A DNA stretch of 12,896 nt from assembly GCA_002256705.1 (NCBI GenBank), contig NQJI01000075.1, positions 1 to 12,896 of the forward strand, in the 5' to 3' direction. The notes under the pieces were generated by a model. It was given only the letters and a program-made list of their open reading frames with translations, had not been told where the DNA came from and ran no database searches. Position 1 is the stretch's first letter. Each line of letters starts with the position of its first letter. Below, piece after piece: positions 1 to 8,499 of the stretch. Origin of the DNA: Methylococcaceae bacterium NSM2-1. GTDB taxonomy: Bacteria; Pseudomonadota; Gammaproteobacteria; Methylococcales; Methylomonadaceae. Both the position numbers and the translations under genes were made by a program.

Positions 1-218
1 CCTTCGCGAGGAATATGTAAGATCGTTACTTTGCCATCTTTAAATACCCAGGTATCTTCCCGATCGATAGCTTGTTTATCGGTTAAAGAGTTTTTGGTAT
101 ATTGCAGCTTCCAGGTACCTTGTACTTCTTCTTTAGATTGCAATGTAACATCTGCACAAACAGCGCTTCCAAATAAGGACAAACCCAATAAAACTGCCGC
201 TAGATTTATTTTTTTCAT
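1..218 (-). CDS. Secreted small protein of unknown function (5' part only)
   Basis: Read on the minus strand, this gene starts at an ATG at 218 and runs off the window edge, so only about 72 residues are visible. The N-terminus (MKKINLAAVLLGLSLFGSAV, then CA) is a typical Sec signal peptide, with likely cleavage after the VCA at about residue 22. There is no good lipobox. The mature part begins DVTLQSKEEVQGTWKL and contains TWVFKDGKVTILHIP, a pattern of short beta strands with a GTW motif that recalls lipocalin-like or small beta-barrel periplasmic proteins, but I do not recognise the family. I chose ATG 218 over the in-frame ATG at 224 because AGGA lies about 8 bases upstream of 218 and too close to 224. 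Function is unknown. Confidence 0.7.
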   Translation of the reverse strand, partial: MKKINLAAVLLGLSLFGSAVCADVTLQSKEEVQGTWKLQYTKNSLTDKQAIDREDTWVFKDGKVTILHIPRE

Positions 219-499
219 TATCATTTTCCTATATTAATATTCAGTAATAGACAAAACATTCTACGCACACGTGGGGGAGAACTAAAGCATTATTAATTTA
301 TAGCAACCAGTACTCAATCAGCATTGTCATGTCACGTAAAACCAGTTTTAGCGGGCAAATTTTACACGTCATAATTAAAATGACTGACTACTAGCCCGGA
401 CAAGGCATCTTAAGGATCGCGGGCAAACAATAAAGCCGTTTGTCCACGAGACGTTTAAAAATTAAAATTAAGATTTGTCAACCAAATATTGTTGATTTT
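219..499. other. Intergenic region between the secreted-protein gene and djlA
   Basis: No gene is visible in this AT-rich stretch of 281 bases, which precedes the secreted-protein gene and follows djlA, both on the minus strand. It holds two weak inverted repeats. One is 421-428 with 438-445 (GGGCAAAC and GTTTGTCC, one mismatch, 9-base loop). The other is 478-482 with 491-495 (TCAAC and GTTGA). Neither has a U-tract, so I do not call a terminator. The promoter of the secreted-protein gene should lie here, but no convincing -35/-10 pair stands out. Confidence 0.5.
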
Positions 500-1297
500 T
501 TAACCTGCCTTTTGAATAGTCTCGTAGGCTTTGCTGATTTTTTGAGTTTTTTCTTTGGCCAGTCGCATCATTTCTTCGGGTAATCCTTTGGCGACCAGTT
601 TATCAGGGTGATTTTGGCTCATTAATCGTCGATAGGCTTTTTTGACTTCGGCCTTGCTGGCGGAAGGCGTTAGGCCTAAAACGCCATAAGCATCTTGCAG
701 GCTGGTTTTTTGCGGTGTATTTTTGGTGTAAGAGCCGCGCCCCTGGAAACGTTGTTGAGCTTGCAACTGTATTTTCAATCGTTCATAGTCAAAGCGGGAA
801 ATTCTCAGTTGAATGCAAATATGCAAAAGCAGCCTTTCTTCGCTAACAGCCAAAGTACCGTCAGCAAAAGCTTCCTTGAGCTGAATTTCCAAAAACATGC
901 GTATTAAATCGGTGCGTCGATGACATTCTTTGTGAAATTGAGCCAAGACTTCATCCAGCGGGAAATCAGCTTGCTTGCCCTGCTGAAAAAGTTTGATCGC
1001 CGTTGCCCGCATGTCGCTTGTAAGTGCCATTTCATTCATGATACGGTTGGCCAGCGAAATTTCTTCTGGAGAGACATGGCCGTCAGCCTTGGCAATGTGG
1101 CCCATGACCGAAAAGGTGGCAGTAAAAAATGCCATTTGTACTCGATGCTGATCGCCGGGATTGAGTGTTTCACCGGTTTCGATGCCTGTCACGCCCTTAC
1201 CAAGCTGATGCCCGAAGGAGGCACCTAAAATGGCACCTAAAGGTCCGCCTAGCAGGAATCCGAATGCTCCTCCCACCACTGTGCCAAACCAGCTCAT
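500..1297 (-). CDS. djlA: DjlA-type membrane-anchored DnaJ co-chaperone (TerB + J domain)
   Basis: This 265-residue protein has the DjlA layout. A glycine-rich hydrophobic N-terminal segment (about residues 3-30, FGFLLGGPLGAILGASFG) should act as the membrane anchor. It is followed by a TerB-like helical domain (about 55-170, with the acidic stretch AKADGHVSPEEI at 69-80), a short linker, and a C-terminal J domain (about 200-265). The J domain keeps the HPD tripeptide at residues 230-232, which stimulates DnaK ATPase. E. coli DjlA is a similar length (271 residues) and is known to affect envelope stress signalling through DnaK. I chose the ATG at 1297 (MSWFG) over a TTG at 1306 because AGGA is 9 bases upstream of the ATG and abuts the TTG. 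The gene is divergent from purC, 76 bases apart. Confidence 0.88.
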   Translation of the reverse strand: MSWFGTVVGGAFGFLLGGPLGAILGASFGHQLGKGVTGIETGETLNPGDQHRVQMAFFTATFSVMGHIAKADGHVSPEEISLANRIMNEMALTSDMRATAIKLFQQGKQADFPLDEVLAQFHKECHRRTDLIRMFLEIQLKEAFADGTLAVSEERLLLHICIQLRISRFDYERLKIQLQAQQRFQGRGSYTKNTPQKTSLQDAYGVLGLTPSASKAEVKKAYRRLMSQNHPDKLVAKGLPEEMMRLAKEKTQKISKAYETIQKAG

Positions 1298-1373
1298 TGT
1301 TATCAATCCTGTTCCGTAAAGAATAATGGTAAAATTATATTATTAACCCAATTTCAAAACTTAGCGAGGACTT
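1298..1373. promoter_or_regulatory. Divergent promoter region between djlA and purC
   Basis: This 76-base gap must hold promoters for both genes. On the minus strand a perfect TATAAT lies at 1339-1334, giving a 5' UTR of about 30 bases for djlA. On the plus strand TATATT at 1336-1341 could serve purC, with a leader of about 25 bases. The two -10 elements overlap, so the promoters may compete. Neither has a good -35 match at the right distance, so the assignment is tentative. Confidence 0.4.
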
Positions 1374-2276
1374 ATGACCGCTCCAGAAGCTCTATACCAA
1401 TCAGCACTGTCTTCTCTAAAACTCCGTGCTCGGGGAAAAGTGCGTGATATTTACGATATTGATGATAAGTACATGCTAATTGTGACAACGGATAGGCTTT
1501 CGGCATTTGATGTGATTATGCCTGATCCGATTCCTGGCAAAGGGCGTGTTTTAACCCGCATTTCCAATTTCTGGTTTAAAAAATTGCAGACTATTATGCC
1601 CAACCATTTAGCGAATATTCCGTTGGAGCGGGTTGTTCCTGATGCCGCTGAGCGCGCCCAGATTGAAGGGCGGGCTATTGTGGTTAAAATATTAAAGCCG
1701 CTGCCGGTAGAAGCCATAGTGCGCGGTTACCTTATAGGTTCCGGTTGGAAAGATTACCAGAAATCAGGCTCTGTCTGTGGCATTAAGTTGCCCGAGGGTT
1801 TACAGCAGGCGCAGCAATTGCCCGAAGCCATTTATACGCCGTCCACAAAAGCCGCTGTTGATCAGCATGATGAAAACGTTTCTTTTGAACAAACCGTTAC
1901 GTTGTTGGGGCAGGACTTGGCAGAGCAGGTGCGTGATGCCAGTTTGAAATTATACAAAGAAGCGGCAGCATTCGCCAAAGAAAGGGGCATTATTATTGCC
2001 GATACCAAATTTGAATTCGGTGTTGATGATGCAGGGGTTTTATATCTGATTGATGAGGCTTTAACGCCTGACTCATCACGGTTCTGGCCAGCTGATCAGT
2101 ATCAGGTAGGCACCAGCCCGCCCAGCTTCGACAAGCAGTATATTCGCGATTATCTGGAAACGCTGGACTGGAATAAAACCGCGCCAGGTCCTTCATTGCC
2201 CCCGGAAGTGGCAGCATTCTGTGCGGAAAAATACCGCGAAGCGGAAAGTAGACTAACTCAAGATTCATTCAAATGA
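1374..2276 (+). CDS. purC: Phosphoribosylaminoimidazole-succinocarboxamide synthase (SAICAR synthase)
   Basis: PurC joins CAIR and aspartate using ATP to make SAICAR in de novo purine synthesis, in the cytoplasm. The 300-residue protein belongs to the longer (yeast Ade1-like) class; E. coli PurC has 237 residues. The ATP-binding N-terminus reads [20 protein letters not shown] (21-40), followed by RLSAFDV. The first family signature is at about 109-126 ([20 protein letters not shown] region) and the second, ADTKFEFG, at 209-216. [14 protein letters not shown] (225-238) is also characteristic. The ATG at 1374 has GCGAGGA 4 bases upstream. The stop overlaps the start of the next gene by 4 bases (ATGA), so purine synthesis and the UbiA-family gene are probably translationally coupled. 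Confidence 0.97.
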   Translation: MTAPEALYQSALSSLKLRARGKVRDIYDIDDKYMLIVTTDRLSAFDVIMPDPIPGKGRVLTRISNFWFKKLQTIMPNHLANIPLERVVPDAAERAQIEGRAIVVKILKPLPVEAIVRGYLIGSGWKDYQKSGSVCGIKLPEGLQQAQQLPEAIYTPSTKAAVDQHDENVSFEQTVTLLGQDLAEQVRDASLKLYKEAAAFAKERGIIIADTKFEFGVDDAGVLYLIDEALTPDSSRFWPADQYQVGTSPPSFDKQYIRDYLETLDWNKTAPGPSLPPEVAAFCAEKYREAESRLTQDSFK

Positions 2277-3748
2277 GCAAAGAAACCTTACAAGAACAGC
2301 CTTCTTTGTCTGATCAAAGCAGCGCGCCCCGTGATTCCGTGCCGCTTTTTGTTGATCTCGACGGAACCCTTATCAAAACCGATTTATTAATTGAGAGTGC
2401 TTTCTTTTTATTAAAAAAACAGCCGTGGATGTTGTTGGTTATGCTGTACTGGCTGGTATACGGTAAAGCTCGTCTTAAAGAAGAAATAGCGAAACGTTCG
2501 GTATTTGACTTTAGCGTCTTGCCGCTACAAAAAGAGTTTGTTGAGTTTTTACATAACGAAGCAAAGAATGGACGAACATTATACCTGGCGACAGCTTCTG
2601 ATCGTCGTTTGGCCGAGCCAGTGGCGAAAAGGCTGGGGATTTTCAAAGAGGTATTAGCCAGTGATGGGCATCGTAACCTAAAAGGAGTGCGCAAGCTTGA
2701 AGCTATACTTGCTTGCTGCAAGGATTCGGCATTTGACTATGCTGGCAATGAGCGTGTTGATCTTGCCATTTGGGCTAAAGCGCGTCGGGCCATCGTTGTC
2801 AATCCCGATATTGGCGTAATCGCTGCGGCCAGGAAACGTGGTTATGTAGTACAACGGGTGTTTGATGATCGTCCGCCGATAGCAAAAACCTGGATACGTG
2901 CATTTCGAATTCATCAATGGGCCAAGAATGTATTGCTGGGTGTACCTATTTTGACCGCACATGCGTTTAATTTCTCTGCAATCGCTGAGATAGTCGCGGC
3001 ATTCACGGCCTTTGGCCTGGTCGCTTCGGCCACTTACTTGCTGAATGATTTGCTTGATCTGGTCTCGGACAGACATCATCCGCGCAAATGTAAACGCCCA
3101 TTTGCGGCCGGAGATATCGGTTTAGCTTCAGGTATTCTGGCTATGATAATCCTGTTCGGCGCAGGTTTTGGCATGGCAGTTCAGCTTTCCGATTACTTCC
3201 TGTTTACATTGCTTGCTTATCTGGGATTAACAATCAGTTATTCATTTTACTTCAAGAGGATTGTGCTGATAGATGTGTTGTTGCTGGCTTCACTCTACAC
3301 CATTCGAATTGTAGCGGGCGCTTATGCAATTGAGGTGCCTGTGTCATCGTGGTTGCTGGGATTCTCCATGTTTCTTTTTCTCAGCCTGGCCTTAGTCAAG
3401 CGCTGCACCGAATTAATTGCAATGCAACGCCTATCACGCGAAACTATAAAAGGCCGGGATTATCAGGTTTCAGATTACCCTATGCTCAGTGCGATGGGCG
3501 TTGCGGCAGGCTATATATCAATACTGGTGTTAGCCTTATTTATTAGCGACCCGGAGAGCGCTAGCAAATACTCCTATCCGGATTTATTGTGGCTGTTATG
3601 TCCATTGATGGCTTATTGGGTGTCTCGATTGTGGTTAAAAACCTCGCGCGGGGAAATGCACGATGACCCACTGATCTTTAGTTTAAAAGACCAGGCCAGC
3701 TGGATCGTTTTTATTAATATGATGATGGTTACCCTGGTGTCGATATGA
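2273..3748 (+). CDS. HAD-UbiA fusion: putative polyprenyl-phosphate phosphoribosyltransferase with phosphatase-like domain
   Basis: This 491-residue protein has two parts. Residues 24-200 form a HAD domain with the nucleophile motif DLDGT (D28, D30), a TAS motif at 107-109 and an acidic motif GNERVD (158-163). Residues 207-491 form a UbiA-type integral membrane prenyltransferase with seven to nine hydrophobic segments. The first Asp-rich motif is [15 protein letters not shown] followed by KRP (258-276). The second polar motif is KRIVLID (328-334). The motif set NDxxDxxxDRxHPxKxxRPxAxG and the later KRxxEL are, from memory, those of the mycobacterial DPPR synthase (Rv3806c) group, which transfers phosphoribose from PRPP to decaprenyl phosphate. 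The HAD part may dephosphorylate the product, which is inference. The gene overlaps both purC and the next gene by 4 bases. An alternative is a different aromatic-acceptor prenyltransferase. Confidence 0.82.
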   Translation: MSKETLQEQPSLSDQSSAPRDSVPLFVDLDGTLIKTDLLIESAFFLLKKQPWMLLVMLYWLVYGKARLKEEIAKRSVFDFSVLPLQKEFVEFLHNEAKNGRTLYLATASDRRLAEPVAKRLGIFKEVLASDGHRNLKGVRKLEAILACCKDSAFDYAGNERVDLAIWAKARRAIVVNPDIGVIAAARKRGYVVQRVFDDRPPIAKTWIRAFRIHQWAKNVLLGVPILTAHAFNFSAIAEIVAAFTAFGLVASATYLLNDLLDLVSDRHHPRKCKRPFAAGDIGLASGILAMIILFGAGFGMAVQLSDYFLFTLLAYLGLTISYSFYFKRIVLIDVLLLASLYTIRIVAGAYAIEVPVSSWLLGFSMFLFLSLALVKRCTELIAMQRLSRETIKGRDYQVSDYPMLSAMGVAAGYISILVLALFISDPESASKYSYPDLLWLLCPLMAYWVSRLWLKTSRGEMHDDPLIFSLKDQASWIVFINMMMVTLVSI

Positions 3749-4134
3749 AAGAAATGACAATTTCCTGGACGGTTTTAACGCTGATTTTTATCAGTGTAAC
3801 TATTTCCGCGGTTGCTCAAGTTACCTTGAAGCAAGGCATGTCTTCATCTGCTGTGCAGCAGAGTCTTACCGGCGGCTGGCTGGAAATTGTTATCGCGGTT
3901 GCCTCCAATCTCTATGTGTGGCTGGGTCTTATATTCTATGCGCTGGGTGCGGTGCTTTGGCTTGGGGTGCTGGCGAAGATTGATGTGAGTATCGCTTATC
4001 CATTCGTAGGTTTGGGGTTTATTCTTACCGCGTTGTTTGGCGTGTTTTTGCTCGGCGAAGCTTTTTCCGTTATACGTTTTGTCGGAACATGCCTGGTGGT
4101 ATTAGGCATTATATTGGTTACCCAGGGCTGCTGA
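3745..4134 (+). CDS. SMR/ArnE-like four-helix membrane protein, possible lipid-sugar flippase subunit
   Basis: The 129-residue protein is almost entirely four hydrophobic helices (about 8-26, 46-64, 66-78 running into 82-103, and 108-126). It carries the family hallmarks QVTLKQGM after helix 1, IDVSIAYPFVGLGF (79-92) and LGEAFSVIRFVGTCLVVLGI. It belongs to the small-multidrug-resistance/EamA superfamily. The membrane-embedded glutamate that EmrE uses for drug/proton exchange (E14) is absent; the aligned position is Ser21. This favours the ArnE/ArnF-like branch, which moves undecaprenyl-phosphate-linked sugars across the membrane, over drug efflux. The start overlaps the upstream stop (ATGA at 3745-3748). 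A second ATG at 3754 is possible. Position between a UbiA-like enzyme and a GT-C transferase supports a flippase role, which remains inference. Confidence 0.75.
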   Translation: MKEMTISWTVLTLIFISVTISAVAQVTLKQGMSSSAVQQSLTGGWLEIVIAVASNLYVWLGLIFYALGAVLWLGVLAKIDVSIAYPFVGLGFILTALFGVFLLGEAFSVIRFVGTCLVVLGIILVTQGC

Positions 4135-4136
4135 TC

Positions 4137-5691
4137 ATGACCAGGCTACAAACTGTTTATAGTTTGGCAGCACTCATTGGGCTCTGTGCAGCAACACTAG
4201 CCTATTTTTTGCCTGTCTTTCCTTATACGCCGGATAGTGCCTGTTATATTGAACAGGCGAGAACCTTAATGGAGCGCGGCGTGTTTGAAAGCGGGCTATA
4301 TGGTACAGAAGAGCCATCGGCAACCTTTGTCCCTGATCCGCTTTTTCCCGCTTTTTCCGCCTGGCTATCCTATTCTGATAGCGCTGTTTAGTCTGCTCTT
4401 GCCTGTGCCTGCCGAAGTTGTGGCGCTTTTTTTAAGTCTGACTGCGCTGGCATTAATACCTGCTTGCATGGTATTTTCATTCAGGCGTAATGTAAGCGCT
4501 GAAGTCGCATTGTTAATTGGCTTGCTGGTAGTGTTTACCCCGGCAATCATCCGCTGGGGTAACGTGGCTTCTACCGATATATTGTCGGTGCTGCTGGTGA
4601 TTTTTTGTATGGGCTTGGTGCTTAAAGCGGGTGATCGCTTGATAGCCTGGTGTGTTGCCGGTTTCCTTGTTGGTTTTGCCTACCTTCTCAGAAATGCGAA
4701 TCTTGCCTTCGTGCTCAGTATATGCGGATTTATCGCCTGGTCGATTGTTTTTGAAGCTGAAAATCGCCGCAAAATAATAGTCATCGCTTGCGTCTGGCTG
4801 CTGAGTTTTTCAGCTGTCGTTGTACCGTGGATGATTAGAAATCTCATGGTCTTTGGGAAAATTCAGCCTTACTCGATGCCTCCCAGTTCAGTCGGATTTA
4901 TCGAAAACAGTCACGCTTTTATAGAAGCGCAATTGAATATTCTGTTATTGCTGGCTGACCTGGATACGTTTCTCGCCAGAAACACCCTGGGCGTTATTTG
5001 CTTGATTATGGTCTTAGTTCTGCTGGTTTGGCAGGTATTAACTACCTGGAAACAATGGCAAAAACCTGAAAAACAGGCTTTTATTATTGCCGTATTGTAT
5101 TGCCTTCTGGGGGCGGCCATTGTCATTGTTGCGCGTACAAAATATCAGTGGGGAGAGCTTATTTCCGAGCGACATGCGCTGCCATACCTGTTTTCGCTAT
5201 TAATTGTTTTGGCGCTTATCCTCAAAAATACAAGCGTTAGAATCGGCTGGCGATGGCTGGGTCTGGCGTTGGTATCGGGTTTGTTGTTGATACGAATTTA
5301 CTACATACCGCAACTATACAAGTATAATTTTTATGACGCCAATGTCGTGGCAGTTGCTGAGCAAATAAAAAAACATCAACAGTCAGATCCGCTATGTACA
5401 AATTTAAACGGGCGTTTAGGCGTGTCAAATTACGGTTTTGTTTATCGGGTTATCTGCGCTGTTCCAGTCAGGCATGTGTTTCCGATACTTCATGGCGACG
5501 AATTTATTGATGAGCCTTTGAAAAAACTGGTCAATATACCTGTGGAACAAGGCGTCGTGGTGTCAATTTTCCCTAACCATGATGTTGATAAAAAAGACTT
5601 GCCGCTGAATCAGACATTTTTGAACCAGCTGACTGCAGCAGGTTGGCGTGTCGAACAAAACGAGAAAATGGGTTTTATATTGACGAGGTGA
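4137..5691 (+). pseudogene. GT-C (PMT/ArnT-like) membrane glycosyltransferase, frameshifted by a 10-bp tandem duplication
   Basis: The gene opens at ATG 4137 (AGGG about 9 bases upstream) and reads an N-terminal signal-anchor helix (about 8-28). It then reads the GT-C catalytic-loop pattern YTPDSACYIEQARTLMERG (30-48) up to DPLF, where the frame is lost and a TAG ends it at 4389-4391 (84 residues). The plus-one frame continues from the same point with PPGYPILIALFSLLLP and about ten hydrophobic helices to a stop at 5691. It includes YLLRNANLAF and PWMIRNLMVFG, typical of the PMT_2/GT39 family, and a C-terminal periplasmic tail. Removing one copy of the duplicated 10-mer at 4338-4358 gives DPLFPPGYP and one protein of 514 residues. 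The family takes sugars from polyprenyl-phosphate donors in the periplasm. As sequenced, the gene should give no full-length enzyme unless slippage restores frame. Confidence 0.87.
4338..4358 (+). repeat. 10-bp tandem duplication inside the glycosyltransferase
   Basis: CGCTTTTTCC occurs at 4339-4348 and again at 4349-4358 with no spacer. The period-10 match also includes C4338. Each unit contains a run of five Ts. The extra copy shifts the frame by one and leads to a stop about 30 bases later. Deleting either copy restores a family-consistent DPLFPPGYP. Confidence 0.95.
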
Positions 5692-5711
5692 AAACTCAAG
5701 AACAAATAATC

Positions 5712-5739
5712 GCCATTAGAAGCAGATTCTAATCGTGGC
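5712..5739 (+). terminator. Possible terminator hairpin after the glycosyltransferase
   Basis: ATTAGAA (5715-5721) and TTCTAAT (5727-5733) are perfect inverted arms with a 5-base loop. GCC and GGC extend the stem outside a 3-base bulge. The downstream sequence is T-rich (TTTATGC, later a TTTTCTTTTTT run near 5756-5766) but the U-tract does not directly abut the stem, so efficiency is uncertain. Confidence 0.35.
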
Positions 5740-5838
5740 TTTATGCATTCCTTAATTTTCTTTTTTCACCCCAATCTGCCGTCTTGAACAATTTTTGGGT
5801 AATATACTGGACCATAATCGGCACAAATAAGATTTTAA

Positions 5839-5868
5839 CAAGCTATTAACTTATAGCTTGATTTTATT
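5839..5868 (+). terminator. AT-rich hairpin with short T-rich tail upstream of the atp promoter
   Basis: CAAGCTAT (5839-5846) and ATAGCTTG (5853-5860) form a perfect 8-bp stem with a 6-base loop, followed at once by ATTTTATT. It could be a weak intrinsic terminator that shields the atp operon from upstream transcription. It could also be part of a regulatory region, because CAAGCTATTA recurs at 5906-5915 just at the presumed transcription start. Confidence 0.35.
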
Positions 5869-5872
5869 CCAC

Positions 5873-5887
5873 CTTGATTTAATCAAG
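5873..5887. promoter_or_regulatory. Palindrome overlapping the -35 of the atp promoter
   Basis: CTTGATTTAATCAAG has 7-base arms (CTTGATT and AATCAAG) around one central T. It covers the whole -35 element, the classic place for a repressor or activator operator. No regulator can be named from sequence alone. Confidence 0.4.
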
Positions 5888-5902
5888 ACCGCTAGCTATA
5901 AT
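5874..5902 (+). promoter_or_regulatory. Sigma70-type promoter of the atp operon
   Basis: TTGATT (5874-5879) is followed by exactly 17 bases and a perfect TATAAT (5897-5902). This is the best promoter match in the window. Transcription would start near 5909, giving a leader of about 22 bases before the GTG of atpI. No other strong promoter is seen inside the operon. Confidence 0.75.
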
Positions 5903-5930
5903 CCTCAAGCTATTATGTTTGGAGAGCCGT

Positions 5931-7093
<1,163 letters not shown>

Positions 7094-7127
7094 TTATTGT
7101 TTAACTGTTTTTTTATTACTTAACTAA

Positions 7128-7430
<303 letters not shown>

Positions 7431-7470
7431 CCAAACTGTCTAATTTCAATAGCAACAAGAGGAACGCATC

Positions 7471-7944
7471 GTGAGTATCAATGCTACTCTGATTGGGCAA
7501 ATGATTACATTTGCACTTCTGGTATGGTTTACCATGAAGTACATTTGGCCTCCTTTATTTGACTCTTTAGAAGAACGTAAAAAGAAAATTGCCGATGGTT
7601 TAGCCGCCGCCGAAAGGGGGCAGGAAGAAATTCTTTTGGCTGAGAAAAGAGCCAAGGGCGTTTTAAAAGAAGCTAAAGAACAATCTTCAGAGATTGTTAC
7701 CCTGGCTCAGAAACGCGCTAATGAAATTGTTGAAGAATCAAAAGACGCCGCTAAAAAAGAAGGTGATCGTTTGATCGTTGCAGCAAAAGCACAAATTGAA
7801 CAGGAAATACAGCAGGCTAAAGAAGGTTTGCGTCAAGAAGTGGCTGATTTGGCTTTAAGCGCTGCAGAACAGATTCTGGGTGCAGAAATTGATAAAGCTA
7901 AGCACCAGGACATTATTAGTAAAGTCTCTAATCAACTGGGTTAA
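7471..7944 (+). CDS. atpF: ATP synthase Fo subunit b (peripheral stalk)
   Basis: Subunit b links the membrane sector to F1. The 157-residue protein matches the E. coli b subunit in length (156). Its N-terminus, [19 protein letters not shown], is one membrane helix, followed by MKYIWPPL and a long charged coiled coil to the end ([18 protein letters not shown] and so on). The start is a GTG at 7471, preceded by AGAGGAA about 8 bases upstream; no in-frame ATG lies near. The stop is 5 bases before atpH. There is a single b gene and no b' copy, as expected for a gammaproteobacterium. Confidence 0.96.
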   Translation: MSINATLIGQMITFALLVWFTMKYIWPPLFDSLEERKKKIADGLAAAERGQEEILLAEKRAKGVLKEAKEQSSEIVTLAQKRANEIVEESKDAAKKEGDRLIVAAKAQIEQEIQQAKEGLRQEVADLALSAAEQILGAEIDKAKHQDIISKVSNQLG

Positions 7945-7949
7945 GCATA

Positions 7950-8483
7950 ATGAGCGAACTGGCAACATTAGCTAGGCCTTACGCAGCGGCAGTGTTTAAA
8001 AGGGCCAAGGAAACTCAAGCGACTGCAAAGTGGTCGCAGAGCTTGGCGTTTATGTCGGCTGTCCTAAGGAATGAAGACATTTCTGTTGTAGTCGATAACC
8101 CCAAGGTGAACAAACAAAGATTGTCAGCACTTATGCTGGATATTTGCCAGGGGCACGTTAATGAAGAGAATGAAAATTTTCTGAAATTGCTGGTTCATAA
8201 CAATCGACTAGGTCTATTGCCCACTATTGCGAAGCTTTTCGAAGCCTTTAAAGCAGAAGATGAGGGTTATGTCGAGGTTGAAGTATTGACTGCTTACGCA
8301 TTATCCAAAGAAGCAAAGCAAGATTTTACGGCAACACTGGAAAAGACTCTGGGCAAAAAAATCCATATGAATGTAACCGTGGATAAGTCATTAATTGGTG
8401 GCTTTCTCGTACGAGCAGGCGACAGAGTAATTGACGGATCTATTAGAGGCCGGCTTCAACACATGCAAAAAGCGCTACAGTGA
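7950..8483 (+). CDS. atpH: ATP synthase F1 subunit delta
   Basis: Delta binds the top of F1 (the alpha N-termini) and the b dimer, completing the peripheral stalk. The 177 residues equal the E. coli length. The N-terminal helical domain ([19 protein letters not shown]) covers about 1-105. The C-terminal part holds the family signature around [20 protein letters not shown] (145-165). The ribosome site is poor (GGGTTAAGCATA before the ATG), and atpF ends only 5 bases upstream, so translation probably depends on coupling to atpF. Confidence 0.96.
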   Translation: MSELATLARPYAAAVFKRAKETQATAKWSQSLAFMSAVLRNEDISVVVDNPKVNKQRLSALMLDICQGHVNEENENFLKLLVHNNRLGLLPTIAKLFEAFKAEDEGYVEVEVLTAYALSKEAKQDFTATLEKTLGKKIHMNVTVDKSLIGGFLVRAGDRVIDGSIRGRLQHMQKALQ

Positions 8484-8499
8484 GAGTGAGAAAAAGCAC

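Larger units (their letters stand above)
5692..5930. other. Spacer between the glycosyltransferase and the atp operon
   Basis: This 239-base non-coding stretch separates two functional groups on the same strand. It holds an inverted repeat at 5712-5739, a second hairpin at 5839-5860, a palindrome at 5873-5887 and the atp promoter, each listed separately. It also contains two 10-bp direct repeats of CAAGCTATTA (5839-5848 and 5906-5915) and two copies of CTTGATTT 16 bases apart (5857-5864 and 5873-5880). I see no small gene or RNA gene. Confidence 0.6.

Noticed and set aside
453..481. TTGACA on the minus strand (481-476) as a promoter for the secreted-protein gene
   Set aside because: The -35 is perfect, but the best -10 at 16-17 bases is only TTTAAA or TTAAAC, and it would leave a leader of more than 200 bases.
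695..1228. Plus-strand open frames of 70 and 102 codons inside djlA
   Set aside because: They lie opposite a well-supported gene, lack ribosome sites and show no recognisable protein features.
500..1306. TTG start for djlA at 1306
   Set aside because: The AGGA site directly abuts this TTG, while it is 9 bases from the ATG at 1297.
4285..5691. A separate 468-residue gene starting at ATG 4285
   Set aside because: Its first 20 or so residues are an out-of-frame reading of the glycosyltransferase N-terminus. Family-like sequence begins only after the duplication, so it is the 3' part of one broken gene.
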